A stretch of DNA of 64,000 nucleotides from Corylus avellana (taxonomy: Eukaryota; Streptophyta; Magnoliopsida; Fagales; Betulaceae), in the NCBI RefSeq assembly GCF_901000735.1, contig NC_081547.1:13428091-13492090 (forward strand), read 5' to 3'. Position numbers and translations under genes: made by a program. Each line of letters opens with the position of its first letter. The stretch's first letter is position 1. Shown in pieces: positions 1 through 10,959 of this stretch. Below the pieces are notes generated by a model. It made no database searches, was not told where the DNA came from, and saw nothing but the letters and a program-made list of their open reading frames with translations.

Positions 1-111
1 AAAATTATTTTAATTGAAAAATAATTTAAATTAATAAATTTTTTAATTGAAAAAAAATCCAGAAAAATTATTTCTTTTACTAATTTTTTAAAATTTACTG
101 ATGTATGAATT

Positions 112-211
112 NNNNNNNNNNNNNNNNNNNNNNNNNNNNNNNNNNNNNNNNNNNNNNNNNNNNNNNNNNNNNNNNNNNNNNNNNNNNNNNNNNNNNNNNN
201 NNNNNNNNNNN
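112..211. other. Assembly gap (100 N)
   Basis: Exactly 100 unknown bases, the usual placeholder for a gap of unknown size. It interrupts the left copy of a sequence that recurs at 1214-1332, so repeat collapse is a likely cause. Confidence 0.95.
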
Positions 212-1213
212 AATTAATTAATTATTTTTTTAATTTCTTTTTTTTTTCTCCCTCTGCACGCTTCTATATATCGTCTTCATTAATCTTCTTCTCTCCCTTT
301 CTTCATTCTTCTTCTCTTCCCTTTTTTTTTTTTTCTTTTATTTATTTATTTTTCTCTCTCTGCACACTTCTAAGTTCTATCTTCTTCATTCTTCTGATTT
401 TTTTTCCTTTTCTTTTTCCTCCAAGTTCCAACACACCGTGTGCACACCTTAAATTTTTTTTTTCTCTCTCTCTGCACGTACGCTTCTATCTTTTTCATTG
501 TTTTTTAATATTTTTTTTTAAAATTTCTGACGTGCTGTTTCAGTGTGTCAGAAAGCGCTAAAACAGTACGTCAGAAATTTTTGACATATTAAATGTTGGC
601 ACGTTACTTAAAAAAAAAGAGTGGGATATTCAACTTTTTCCCTCTTATTTCCCTTTATTTTTTTATTCTTTATGCCCTTTATTCTTTATTCTTTTATTCA
701 ACATTTATTCTTTTCCTTTCTTTTATTTCCTCACACTCTCTCTCCTCTCTCAATCTCCCTGATCTTCTCTCTGCACAGCCGGCCAACTCTCTCTAGAGGG
801 AAGAAGAAAAAGGAAAGGGAAAAGAGAAAAAGACTAAGTAGCAGAAGAAAAGCAGAAGAAGAAGAAGAAGAAAAAGAAAAGGAGAAGAGAAGAAGATCGA
901 AGAGAAGCAGATCGAAGAAAAAATAAAAAGGAGAAGAGAAGCATAATAAGATTTTTTGGGTTTTTGAAGATTTGTTGGGTTTGACGTTTGGGTTTTTGAT
1001 TTTTCAAGTTAATTTTTTGATCTGGGTTTTGATTTTTTGGGTTTGGGTTTTTGAAAATTAATGATGAAAAGAAGAGAGGGAGAGCTGGAGATCAAATGAA
1101 ATTCGAGAAAAGAAGAGAGATCGAGAGTGAGAAAATGGAGAAAAGAAGAGAGGGAGAGCTGGCCGGAGACGGAGAGCCAGAGAAACGGTGAAAAAAATTT
1201 TAAAAAAAAATTT

Positions 1214-1332
1214 TAATTGAAAAATAATTTAAATTAATAAATTTTTTAATTAAAAAAAAATCCAGAAAAATTTGAAAAAAAGAAAAATTATTTTTTTTAC
1301 TAATTTTTAAAAATTTACTGATGTATGAATTT
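1214..1332. repeat. Direct repeat of 1-111 within the CACTA-like element
   Basis: This stretch repeats 1-111 nearly base for base, with a small extra A-rich insert, and runs into the same ACTGATGTATGAATT string that precedes the gap. A (TA)n run follows at about 1588-1606, just before the terminus. Confidence 0.75.
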
Positions 1333-1618
1333 TAACACGTTAGAAAATTTACTGACACGTCAATAATTTTTTGATGTGTCAGAAAAAGACACGTCAGGAA
1401 ATTTTTTGACGTGCCACTTTTTGACACGTCAAAAATTATTAACGTGTTAAAAGTGACAAGTCAGAAAATTTCCGTTTCTAACACCTAAAATTTTAACGCC
1501 TGACACATGTCAAAAATGTCACGTCAGTAAAATTTATTGATGTATCAGACCATCTAACACGTCAAAAACTGCATGTCAGGAAAAAATGTATATATATATA
1601 TATATAGTTTTTGTAGTG

Positions 1619-1957
1619 AATCCAAAATTGTTTCTCTTGATTTTGTGCCAACTGACCGTCAGTTAGCTTAACTTTTACCGAACTGTTGGATGCCCTTCGA
1701 TTTGAGACTTCAAACTGCAATTGGAGCGTGTGACCCTCTTAAGAGGTCATACTGCATGCCTAGGATGCATTTTGTGTCATGGTGCTTATCCTAAGGCGTG
1801 CTTCTTTTGCTTTCAGTTTTTTAAATTGTTGTCTTTCTTCTCGTGTGTGGTCATTTTTTTTCTTGCATTTTTCTTCTTACATTTTGCTTGTTTTCTCCAC
1901 ACACCCAAAAAAAAAAAAAAAGGTGTTTTGGAAGATTTTTACTCTTGTGCGAGTGTC
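1619..1957. other. No gene seen
   Basis: AT-rich sequence with a poly(A) run near 1907-1921. Overlapping short frames here (1721-2048) have low-complexity translations and no recognisable domain. Confidence 0.6.
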
Positions 1958-1967
1958 TCAATGTACT

Positions 1968-2086
1968 ATTTTTTTTTTTTTTTACATGTCCGCACAAGGA
2001 GAGGGAAATGAGAGAGGGGGATTCGAACTAATAACTTTCGCTTCATAAGGCGTGGTCCCTAGCCGATTGAAATGATCATAATTATT
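1968..2086 (-). mobile_element. SINE, 5'-truncated, with target duplication
   Basis: On the minus strand the sequence carries a Pol III B-box-like GTTCGAATCCC (plus 2021-2031 region), a C/T-rich body, GTGCGGACATGT and then an A tail (T run at about 1970-1984 on the plus strand). This order matches plant tRNA-derived SINEs. The 10-base string TCAATGTACT flanks it at 1958-1967 and 2087-2096, a good target-site duplication. No A box is seen, so the copy is probably 5'-truncated. A 16-base string ATGATCATAATTATTT occurs at 2072-2087 and again at 2111-2126. Confidence 0.65.
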
Positions 2087-2131
2087 TCAATGTACTTACT
2101 TGTCAGTGATATGATCATAATTATTTGATAT

Positions 2132-2424
2132 TGTCTGGTGTCGTGTTAGAGTTCAGTAAGGAGTATATATCCATAGATTGTATAGTCCAATACATAGTTA
2201 GATTCCTTCCTGATTAGAGTCATCCAATTAGGTCTATTATGTAATTAATAGTTTCTCTATTTAAAGGGGAATAATCAATAACAAATGGGAGTTGATTATT
2301 GTTTTATAATACAATTTACTGCATTTTGTAGGTCAAGGCTCCCTCAAAGTAGCCATTGGAGATCATGGCTCTTTCGAAGTAGCCGATTTATCATTTCCTA
2401 CGCTTTGTTATTAGTTAGTTCGCA
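2132..2424 (+). mobile_element. LTR of a retrotransposon (element E)
   Basis: A TG-starting, CA-ending segment with a TATA-like CTATTTAAAGG near 2260 lies directly upstream of an initiator-Met primer-binding site. The exact left end (2132 or 2139) is uncertain. The second LTR is not seen; the element is cut short by element D at 3995. Confidence 0.45.
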
Positions 2425-2429
2425 TAAAG

Positions 2430-2441
2430 TGGTATCAGAGC
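2430..2441 (+). other. Primer-binding site, tRNA-iMet type
   Basis: TGGTATCAGAGC is the classic complement of the 3' end of initiator methionine tRNA, used by Ty1/copia and by Tekay/Del Ty3/gypsy elements to prime reverse transcription. It follows the presumed LTR end by five bases. Confidence 0.75.
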
Positions 2442-2475
2442 AAGGCCGATTGTTTACTATAGCAATCACCAATCC

Positions 2476-3994
2476 ATGACGACCCAAAAACACCGTGATG
2501 AGAGGGTCCTTCAAATCCTGAACTAGGTATGCACCACCTTGGACCAGATTGAACGAGGTATACAGGAAATTTGCCTTGAAAACCCAATCCCCAATCGAGA
2601 ACCATGATTCCCACTGCTTGCCCAAACCAAGAGAAAAACAATCACAGAACCACCCCCAAAAACCCATACCCAACTAGCAATTATTGCCATTCAAAAGCCA
2701 AAAGAAAACAAAATTCAACCACACAAACGTCCACAACATAAAAATCACTGATGTGTGCAAATTTAAATAACTCGCAAGTGCACAAGTCGTGTGTAGTAAA
2801 GTGTGTGCAAGTGCGAGGTCGAACCACAGGGAGTTGTGTTGCAAAAATCAATTTTTTATCTAAACTAATTCTATTTTAACCTAGTTCCAAAGTTCGAGTG
2901 ATTTTGTTGTGCAAAATTAAAATAAACTAAATAAAATGATTAAAAACAATTAATGGAAAAACAGTAAGGTTTTCCGAATCCACCTTGCCAAATCAAACAA
3001 CACATTCTTGCATTTTATACATACAACAGACAAACAATAAGTTTTATACGTTGTTCAAAGTTCGTAAAAATGCATATTAAATCATTCGATGAATCCAACC
3101 GTTAAATGAAACACAACGAATATCCAATTGAGATCAAATCATCCATTGTATCCGTTTGATATACGAATCACAATGGATATCCGTTCTCAATCGAATTATT
3201 CGTTGTATCCATGGATGAAACACAACGAATATCCAACTTTTTATTAATAAAAGACACAACATTCTATCGAATGAAATTAATCAAGCAATTGAATTGAATT
3301 CGAACAACAATTTGATTAAACATCAGAATTGTATAAATAAAATGACAAGAATGAGTTTGTTTATCAATGACAAGGTTTCATCTTCAACCTTAGTTGAAGG
3401 TTTTAGCCTCTCATGATTACAAAACTCATTTCAAAATGAATTAAAACCAAAAGAAACGTAGAACTTACAAAGAGAAACGTAGCAAAAGCCCTAGAACGAC
3501 AAAAAAGTTGAAGATATGCTCTCTTCGGCGCCTCCCATGCGTTTGATCGCGCACTAGGTGCGCTCAAGCGCACTCGAGCATGCGTCAGGGCTCTACGGCA
3601 CAGCACTTAGGCGCTGCGCGTTTGGGTAATTGTACGAGTGCACTCAATCGCGGCCCCCCTACGCTCAAGCGCACTTCTAGAGATGCTATTCCTTAACTTC
3701 TTCTCAATTTTCACACCAAAGACCACCGTTTTCTCTGAATGACCTGCAAAACACTAAAACACCAAAACTACCCAAAAACATCATAAAATAACAAAGCTAA
3801 GGGTTTAAAAAATGCAAGTTAAGGGGCTCAAATATGCAATATTTGGAACTCATCAATCACCACCATCGTGCCACCATTGCCCAAAACCTACAAAACAATT
3901 CTACCCAATATCCCTAGCCACCCATAACTACCGGTTTTTAACCCACAACACCATCAAAACCCCCATCCCAGCCCATCAAAATTTCCCTTCCAAT
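2476..3994 (+). pseudogene. Decayed gag leader of element E, split by a solo LTR
   Basis: An ATG at 2476 opens a short frame (Met-Thr-Thr-Gln-Lys...) that hits a stop after about 16 codons; the same frame then continues with gag-like Leu-Asp-Gln-Ile-Glu-Arg residues. The region is interrupted at 2749-3855 by a solo LTR and resumes at 3861, then ends where element D starts at 3995. No complete domain is left. Family assignment is weak. Confidence 0.35.
2749..3855 (-). mobile_element. Solo LTR, Athila-type (C-like family)
   Basis: Begins TGATGTGTGCAAAT and ends GGAACTCATCA, and is flanked on both sides by ATCAC (2744-2748 and 3856-3860), a perfect 5-bp target duplication. It matches the LTRs of element C in reverse orientation: ACTCGCAAGTGCAC near one end, an LTR body rich in ATATCC/CACAATGG motifs, and a CpG-rich island at about 3515-3690. 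No internal region is present, so it is a product of LTR-LTR recombination. Confidence 0.85.
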
Positions 3995-6900
3995 TGTCAC
4001 AACCCAGGCATTGGACTTAGAAAAAGAAATTAAAAAAAAAAAAGAAAAAAAATGAAAGAGGATAGGAAAGTCACAAGGTCTAACACCTTGTGGAAATCAA
4101 TTAACTGGTAATTAACTTCATAGTTCGCCAACCAGCCTTATCCTTCGCGGGACAAGACTTAGGGATCTTAACATCTCCTAAACAAGAGAATACAATGAAA
4201 GACTTTAAACTACATGAATAGAAAGCAATAACTAAATACAACAATTATAACCACCAGTATAAAGATAAACACCATCACATACATAGATCCTCAAATGTAT
4301 TGGTCAACAAACCCGTCATTAAAATATATATTACAGACCAAAAGATCACTGTCTGGAAATAATATAACAAGATCAACACCTAATCTTGAGTAATGCTAAC
4401 ATGATGACACTCTCGATCATCTCCACCCGTATAGTTCCTCCATCATCTCAGATGGACTTCAGCCATACCGGGTCCATATCTTCAAACATGACCTGATCCA
4501 GGTTTTGAGAAATCACCATGATTTAGTCCGAAGGCATCCTGCTCTACGCTAGCTAAACCGCTCAATTATACATAATGGAGGGGAAAAATAAAAGAGGTAA
4601 GTCCAAAGACTTAGTGAGTAATAATGTACACAATACCCATGCCATTTAGTGATGAACTCCGTTTGGTAAAGTATGCAACATTTTAGGTATGATAGTTATC
4701 CATGAATGCAATATAGATATAATACATGCTATAATCATGAGAATCAATGATAGTTAAACAGTATGGTCTACCCTAGATATTACCCTTTTTTAGCAAGGTT
4801 CGCACTGTCCCAAGGGACCTATAATACAATGTCGATGCCCTGGCCATTGTACACTACCGTCCATAACACTAGCAGTCCGACCGAGTCTGACCTCGAGTGG
4901 CCCATGTTACTAGTGATGTACGTCTTGTAATGACCGACCGCTAAGGTTGTGCCGGTCACGAAACAACCATTGGATCCAAGGCCCATATAACACACACAAT
5001 TGACCATAAAGTTAACATGTATATTAAGCCCATGGTTGTTATCCCGCATGTACAGGTGTACCATGTCATACGATATAATTAGTTTTGTTCGTATTTTACA
5101 TCCATACTTTTACAAGTCTTAACATCATTATCTTGTTAAGTAGCACATTTTCGCAAATGATAAAGTTCATGTTGCAACAAAGTCTATATCATGAGAGTTG
5201 TAAATATGCATGTTTGGTACGCAAAATAGTCATGCAATACAGGAAAATAAATGGCGAGCATTATGTGAGTTAGAACTCACCTAGGTCGTATAAATCCTCC
5301 AAAAAGTCCTCCAAGGGGTTCGGGCTCTCCAAATATGTGGAAAACCTAACATTAGTCCTAAATCCAACTAAAACGAACCTAGAACACAAAAACAGGGGTC
5401 ATAGGATGCTCGGCCAAAATGGTGTTTCCTGGAACATCTTTGGGCGAGTGTTCAGCCAATGAGGTTCAGGTAGAACCTCATTTGGTCCAAATGCTTCCCG
5501 AGCCTCCTAGATTGGTCCTAAGGATACAAAAAGGGTTTCTAACACCTCCTAACCAAAACAACGTCTCCAAGTAACAAGATTAAGTCTAATGGAAAGGAAA
5601 AGCTTATAACATCATTAAAACTTAAACTTCTAAATTCTAACAACTAAGCTACTGTAAAACAAGAAGCTAGCATAATAACCTAATAAAATCACCAAGGAAA
5701 GGCAGTGGTTACCTCAACACAACAAGCTCTCCAAGAAGACCTCCTTCTCCAAGAACATTCACAAACCTCACAAACTCTCAAAAATCAAACAAGCAGGGTT
5801 TCTCTAGGGCAATATGGGCGGAATGAGTTGTAGAGGGCGTGGGAGGGAGTATTAATAGGGTAGAAAAGCTATGAGCTTCATGATGAGTGCCAAATGTTGC
5901 GTATTTGAGCCCCTTAATTTGCATATGTTAATTCATTAGCATTGTTATTTGTTTGATGTTGTTTTCTTTTAGTGTTTTTAGGTTCCGAAGGGAAGATGCA
6001 ATTAATTCCATTAATTTTGGGCTTAAAGCACACTTTGAGAAGACCTAGAAGATATGGTTAAGCTTAACCAATCGTAATAGAGGACCTATATGATGTGGCT
6101 AAGTTTAATCAAATCAAGGAAAGGATTAAATCCAAATTTCTCTAATTGGAGTTAAAATCGGATTGGATTCAAATTTTGATTCTGCACATGTGTCTGTATT
6201 TTGACAAGAACTTTCTGCTCAAGTATTGGATTGAGGAGAAACAGTGGCATTGGAAAGCTAACTCAAAATAATACAAATTATTGTGAAATAGGATTTTCCT
6301 AATTTGGACGTTTACTATGCCAAAATTGTCCTGCAATAAAAGAACGTCAATCTGGACGAATCCTATTCTGATTTGTACTAGGATTGCTTCCTAATTTGAC
6401 TAGGAAATTGAAGTACAGTTTTTCTGGGATTCCTATGGCTTCTAGGGTTTGTTTTACTCCCTATAAATAGAACCCTAAGCTTCAAGAAAAGAAAACTAGA
6501 AGGAGGCGGGAGGCCGGAGACAGAGGGCACACTAGAACACCAGAATTCTCTTTAGTTTAGTTTTTAGGGTTTATTTTCATAGTTATGTGTAACTAATTTC
6601 TCAACTAAGATTGAGGATGAAGCCTCACCGATAAAGAGCAACCATACTTTCATGTAAGTTAATATTTTTTGAATATATGGGCTTTGATATTTTAATTATT
6701 CTACTTTAATTCAATTAGTGAGATGATTCTTGGATATGAGTTCAATCATGTTTTTCTCATGATTTGAGATAGTTTATATTAATTGATTTGCTTGGGTTTT
6801 AATTTATCTAAACATTGGATATTCATTGTGTTTCTTTCTACGAATACATTTGATGATTTGGTTTAAATTGAATATCTCTTGTGATTTGTTTCACGGATAC

Positions 6901-7629
6901 ATTTGATAATTTAATTTAAATTGGATATCTTTTGTGATTGGTGCCAAGGATGGATTCATTGAATGATTTAATTAATTCTTTGAAGCAAAGTAGAACATAC
7001 ATAAGGTCTTTATGTTGAGAATTTCAGATACATTGATGATCATGTGAATATGTTGCTATGATTTGGTGGTATGGATTCCAAAATCTTAGCGCTTTATCTT
7101 TTGATTAATTTCACTTTATTAGTTTATGTTTTCTTTTTATTCAAAAATCACTCACCTTTCGAAACTAGGTTAAGATTTAGTTGGCTTAGGCATAATTGTT
7201 CTTCATAAACACAATTCCCTATGGGTTCGACCTCGCACTTGCATCCCTATATTGCAAAACAATTTGTACACTTACGAGTACATTAAAATTTCACAACACT
7301 TCACAGGAGGATTTCTGAAAAGTAGCGAGTGCTCGTGTACTACTGTGTCAAGTGCTCGTGTACGGTTTATTTAGGAATTTTTAGGTTGCAGGTGGCACAA
7401 GTGGGCAAAAATCAACGGTCAACAAAAAGTCAACAAGCACTTAGCCTGGTCCCCACATGAGCGCTCATGTACTGTAGCCAGGCGAGCGCTCGTGTGGTCC
7501 CCCACGAGAGTGTTCGTCCAGAAAGTCTAAAACTCCAAAAATTCCCAACCAGCTGTCCCTTGTAACCCAAAGTCCAAATTAACCTCTAATCAAGCTGTTT
7601 AAGCCTAGTTGATTATTTGGGTCACTATA
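3995..7629 (-). repeat. Element D 3' LTR (split by a solo LTR)
   Basis: On the minus strand it starts after a polypurine tract (GAGGGGAGAA, plus 7630-7643) and ends at TGTGACA (3995). About 2.2 kb remain once the solo LTR 5881-7298 is removed. A TATA-like TATTAATA lies at about 5850. Upstream of it (7322-7520) is an island of repeated GTGCTCGTGTAC and GAGCGCTC motifs. The body from 4085 to 5860 matches 46460-48245, the other LTR. Confidence 0.8.
5881..7298 (+). mobile_element. Solo LTR, Athila-type (B-like family)
   Basis: Begins TGATGAGTGCCAAATGTTGC, ends TTTCACAACA, and is bounded by a perfect 5-bp duplication CTTCA (5876-5880 and 7299-7303). It sits in element D's 3' LTR just downstream of the TATA-like box. 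A CTATAAATAG box lies near 6461. The body resembles the LTRs of element B in reverse orientation. Confidence 0.9.
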
Positions 7630-7643
7630 TTCTCCCCTCGTTA

Positions 7644-7967
7644 AAAAAATTTCATCATCAAAATTTCAAGATAAAATACCAAAAGAATGGCACTCAAAAG
7701 GGGTGAAATGTTACCTCTCGTCCGTAGTATCATCAGTCAATGGGCTATCTCCTCCCCCTCACCAACTAGCACTACTTCGTCCTCGAATAAATGCAGAAAA
7801 TCACCTCGTAAATCTCTAGAGCATCATACTCGATGTTGCCCACATTGTACCAGTCCTCATCAATCTTGACACCCAAGTCGATCAACTCGCAGAATGAGTA
7901 GTTCCACATGCAATCCAGATCGACCGGTGTTAGTGCCATAACCCTGTAGAGGAAAGCAAACTATTTC
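7644..7967 (-). other. Element D 3' untranslated spacer
   Basis: Between the chromodomain-like end of pol and the polypurine tract. Short frames here have no recognisable domain. Confidence 0.5.
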
Positions 7968-8670
7968 TTAGTCAACTATTCCATTACCCAAAACGGAAAT
8001 AGATATACTGCCCAAGTATAATCTTTTAAGAAAATAGTCATACAAATCAAGTCTCAAGAAATGCGGATAATGATTCTGCATGTTCTGCTTCGCCTCCCAT
8101 GATGCTTCCTCGACACCATGGTTATGCCACAATACCTTAATGATAGGAATCATCTTAGTAGGTAGCACTTGCTCCTTTTGGTCTATGATCTTCACTGGCT
8201 CCTCGACGTACGTCAATCCTTCCTGGATTCCCAATAGCTCATATTCCACTATGACGTCCGTGTTAGCGATGTACTTCCTCAACATCGAGACATGAAAAAC
8301 ATCATGTGTTCCTACCAAATCTGGGGGGTAAGGCAACCATGTATGCCAATCTGCCCACTCTTTGAGTGATTTTGAAAGTTCCAATAAATCGGGGGCTGAG
8401 CTTCTCCTTCTTTCCAAATCATATGACTCCCCTCATAGGTGATATCTTGAGGAATACACGATCCCCCACTTCAAACTCCAATGGACATCTCCAATTATCG
8501 GCATAACTCGTCTGCCGACTCTGGGCTGCACTCATCGTTTGTCTGATGGTAAGCACTTTGTCGTGAGTGTCTTGAATTAGTTTGGGCCTCAACGTCTGTC
8601 TTTCACCGACGTTGTCCCAATACAAGGGCGACTGACTCTTCCGTTCATAAAGTGCTTTATAAGGCGGCAT
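7968..8670 (-). pseudogene. Element D integrase C-terminal region and chromodomain-like tail
   Basis: Two minus-strand frames carry the end of a Ty3/gypsy integrase. Residues from 8670 include the family-typical SPLYWDNVGE stretch and the GDRVFLKISPMRGV signature (normally followed by lysine) of the C-terminal DNA-binding module. From 8417 the next frame carries FHVSMLRKYI, then LTYVEEPVKI and KVLWHNHGVEEASWE, the order seen in chromoviral integrases whose chromodomain targets insertion to heterochromatin. A stop at 8419-8421 and a frameshift separate the two pieces, so the copy is dead. Aromatic residues expected of a working chromodomain are only partly present. Confidence 0.8.
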
Positions 8671-9013
8671 TTCAATAGTCGCTTGGTAACTATTGTTATT
8701 GGCGAGGCGAACTCAATCAACGGTAAGTACTAAATCCAATTACCTTTGAAGTCTAATACGCAAGCCCGTAACATGTCCTCTATGATTTGGTTAGTCCACT
8801 CCGACTAACCATCTGTCTATGAGTGAAAAGTGGTAATAAACTTCAGCTCTGTCCCCATATCTTTTTGTAGACTCTTCCATAATTTCGAAGTAAATCGGGA
8901 GCCCCTTTCCGAAAGGATTGCCGGTAGTACTCCATGTAGCCGAACTATATTCTGGACATATAGTCTCACCAACTTGTCCATCGGGTCCTTAACCTTCATA
9001 GGAATGAAGTGAG

Positions 9014-10567
9014 TGTTAAGTGCTAAAATATTCATATTTTTAGCCCTTAACTTGCATGTGTTAATCCTTTAGTTTTAGTTAATTTATGCCATTTTAGCTT
9101 TTTTATGTGTTTTCCTTGTTTTTGTAGGTCATTGGAAGAAAAAGAAGCAATCTCAGAAGTTTCGGACTTAAAAGAGCTATTTTGGGAAAATGGGAGGCTC
9201 TAGTAGTGCGATCAATCGCAGGGGAGCTGCGATCGAGCGCACTATAGGCGAAGACCACAAGTGCAAGGCACCTGCGATTGAGCACCAAGCACAAGGATCG
9301 ATCGCAGTCCTGCGATCAATCGAACACAGGCTGAGACCGAGCGCACCCGTGCGTGATGGCCAAGTCAACTGCTAGCCTTGTTATGGAAAGTGCAAATTCT
9401 AGGGTTTTGTAACTTAGTGTGAACTAGGGCTCAAACCCTACGATTTTTAGGGTTTCTAGAGTATTCCTAAGGCTTATAAATAGACCCTTAAACCTCTAGA
9501 ATAGACAGATAATTTCCAAGGGAGAAGAATTGGAGCTCTTCAAGTTCAAGTTTCAGGTTTATTTTTTTTCACTTCTTTTGTTTTATTTTATGAAGATGTT
9601 TGACATCAAACTTATGTGTAATTAATTTTTTTAGTAGGGCTAGATTGAAGCCCTAGTTATGTTTAGTTAATATTCAATATTGGCGCCCTTGTGATGATCA
9701 TGTTGTGATATTTAACTTGATTAATTCCTGCTTTCATTGATTCTTCATATGTGTGTGCCTGATCAACATATGCATGTGGTATGAACTAGTTAGAGTTTGT
9801 TTGGAATTGCATTTGAGAAATATAGCTTTTAAGTCAAAAAGCGCTTTTGGGCAAAAACTTTATTTTAAGCTTTTGTCAAAAGTACGTTTTGGCAATTTTT
9901 AGGCTTTTTAAACCTTAAAAGTGCTTTTAATTTTTTTTACCAGATGAGTACTTTTTTCTTCAAACGGACTTTTTGAGTGTTAAAAGCACTTTTACACCCC
10001 TCAAACGCAATCCCAAACATGCATTTAGTTAAACCAATTTGGATGACCGAGTCCTAGGTTTAATAAAAGTAACAAAAGAAATCCACACCGGGTTCTTGGG
10101 TTAATCAACATGGAGAACTAATGTGTTTGTCGATTTTCACAGAATCATGCTTTCTAAAAGAACAACTTAGTATACACCCATGCTAAATCCTTTAAGAAAG
10201 AAAAGAGTTAGAGTATACACCCATGCCTAACTTGTTGCTTAGGGAAATCTATAGCTTAAGAAGTATACACCCATGCCCTTAGGTTGACAAACATTAGATA
10301 TACATAACATGATCAAAACATTGGCATATTGATATATTTTCTAAATATAATTAGTGGTGGATATCAATGCCCTACCTTTTTATTATTATCAAATCAAAAA
10401 CCAATCTTTGTTTTTTTTACTTTTGGAATTTATTTTAGACAAAATTTAGCAATCCTCGTGGGAATGACCCCGTACTTGCACCCTATACTACTATGTTGAC
10501 CTCGTGCACTTGCGGGTAAAACATACAATTATTTGTCTATTAATTTAGGTAGATATTTGTAACAACA
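9014..10567 (+). mobile_element. Solo LTR, Athila-type (A-like family)
   Basis: Begins TGTTAAGTGCTAAAATATTC and ends TTTGTAACAACA with a perfect 5-bp duplication GTGAG on each side (9009-9013 and 10568-10572). A CpG-rich island at 9192-9366 is built of GCGATCGAGCGC-like palindromes, and a CTTATAAATAGA TATA box follows near 9474. Downstream are three copies of the core AGTATACACCCATGC (10169, 10212, 10262), which recurs in all A-family LTRs here. A MITE at 9794-10024 adds about 230 bp. Confidence 0.9.
9794..10024. mobile_element. MITE inserted in the solo LTR
   Basis: Ends form an inverted repeat: GTTTGGAATTGCATTTGAG on the left and CTCAAACGCAATCCCAAAC on the right, with internal copies of AAAAGCGCTTTT/AAAGTGCTTTT. 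The flanks TAGTTAG (9787-9793) and TAGTTAA (about 10026-10032) fit a target duplication, and the related LTRs at 13080 and 37310 lack this block. Superfamily not assigned with certainty. Confidence 0.75.
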
Positions 10568-10959
10568 GTGAGCACTCTTTGTGAGATGATCAACTACTAC
10601 CCAAATGGAATCCTCTCCAGTGGGTGTCTTGGGTAACTCCAAAATAAAATTCATGACGATCTCATCCCACTTTCACTTAGGTACAAGCAACAGCTTGAGA
10701 GTCCCTGCCGGCCACTAATGTTATGCCTTCACTTGTTGGCAGGTTGGACATTGTTCCACATACTTTACAATGTCCTGCTTCATATTGTTCCACCAATATG
10801 ACTCCTTCACATCCTTGTACATCTTAGTACTCTCGAGGTATATGGTATACAGAGAATGATGAGCCTCACTCATAATCTCCTTCCTCAATCCTTCACCTCC
10901 AGTACACACACTTATTTGAAATGGATGAGCAACCCATCGTCCTTAAGGCAAAACTCATG

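Larger units (their letters stand above)
1..1618. mobile_element. CACTA-like DNA transposon, right part
   Basis: The segment ends at 1608-1618 with TTTTTGTAGTG, the inverse of the CACTACAAAAA terminus of plant CACTA (En/Spm) transposons. The 270 bases before it hold many degenerate copies, in both orientations, of a motif like ACGTCAGAAATTTTTGACGT (about 530-600 and 1330-1590), as expected of CACTA subterminal repeats. The left end lies outside the window, so the target duplication cannot be tested. No transposase is visible. Short ORFs at 593-926 lie in pyrimidine-rich then purine-rich sequence and look like chance frames. Family call from terminus and repeats; autonomy unknown. Confidence 0.6.
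8817..10909 (-). pseudogene. Element D integrase zinc finger and core, split by a solo LTR
   Basis: From 10909 a minus-strand frame gives the H2C2 zinc finger: HHSLYTIYLESTKMY, then YWWNNMKQDI and CPTCQQVKA. The catalytic core continues through 10690-10573 (a [13 protein letters not shown] stretch) but is cut there by the solo LTR 9014-10567 and resumes at 9008 with FIPMKVKDP. Further on, the segment that in this family reads SDRG reads SERG (ILSERGSRFTS), so the second catalytic aspartate of the D,D-35-E triad appears as glutamate. Together with the insertion this makes the integrase non-functional. Confidence 0.82.

Noticed and set aside
593..926. Two overlapping ORFs rich in Phe/Leu then Lys/Glu
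   Set aside because: Translation of a pyrimidine-rich tract followed by a purine-rich tract; no start context or homology.
2021..2072. tRNA gene
   Set aside because: Only a B-box-like motif is present; there is no A box, cloverleaf or acceptor stem, and an A tail is present instead.
9190..9375. ORF on the plus strand (and overlapping minus frames)
   Set aside because: Follows the CpG-rich palindrome island of a solo LTR; stop codons are rare there because of composition. The same applies to frames at 13370-13769, 30106-30405, 36607-37000 and 32378-32757.
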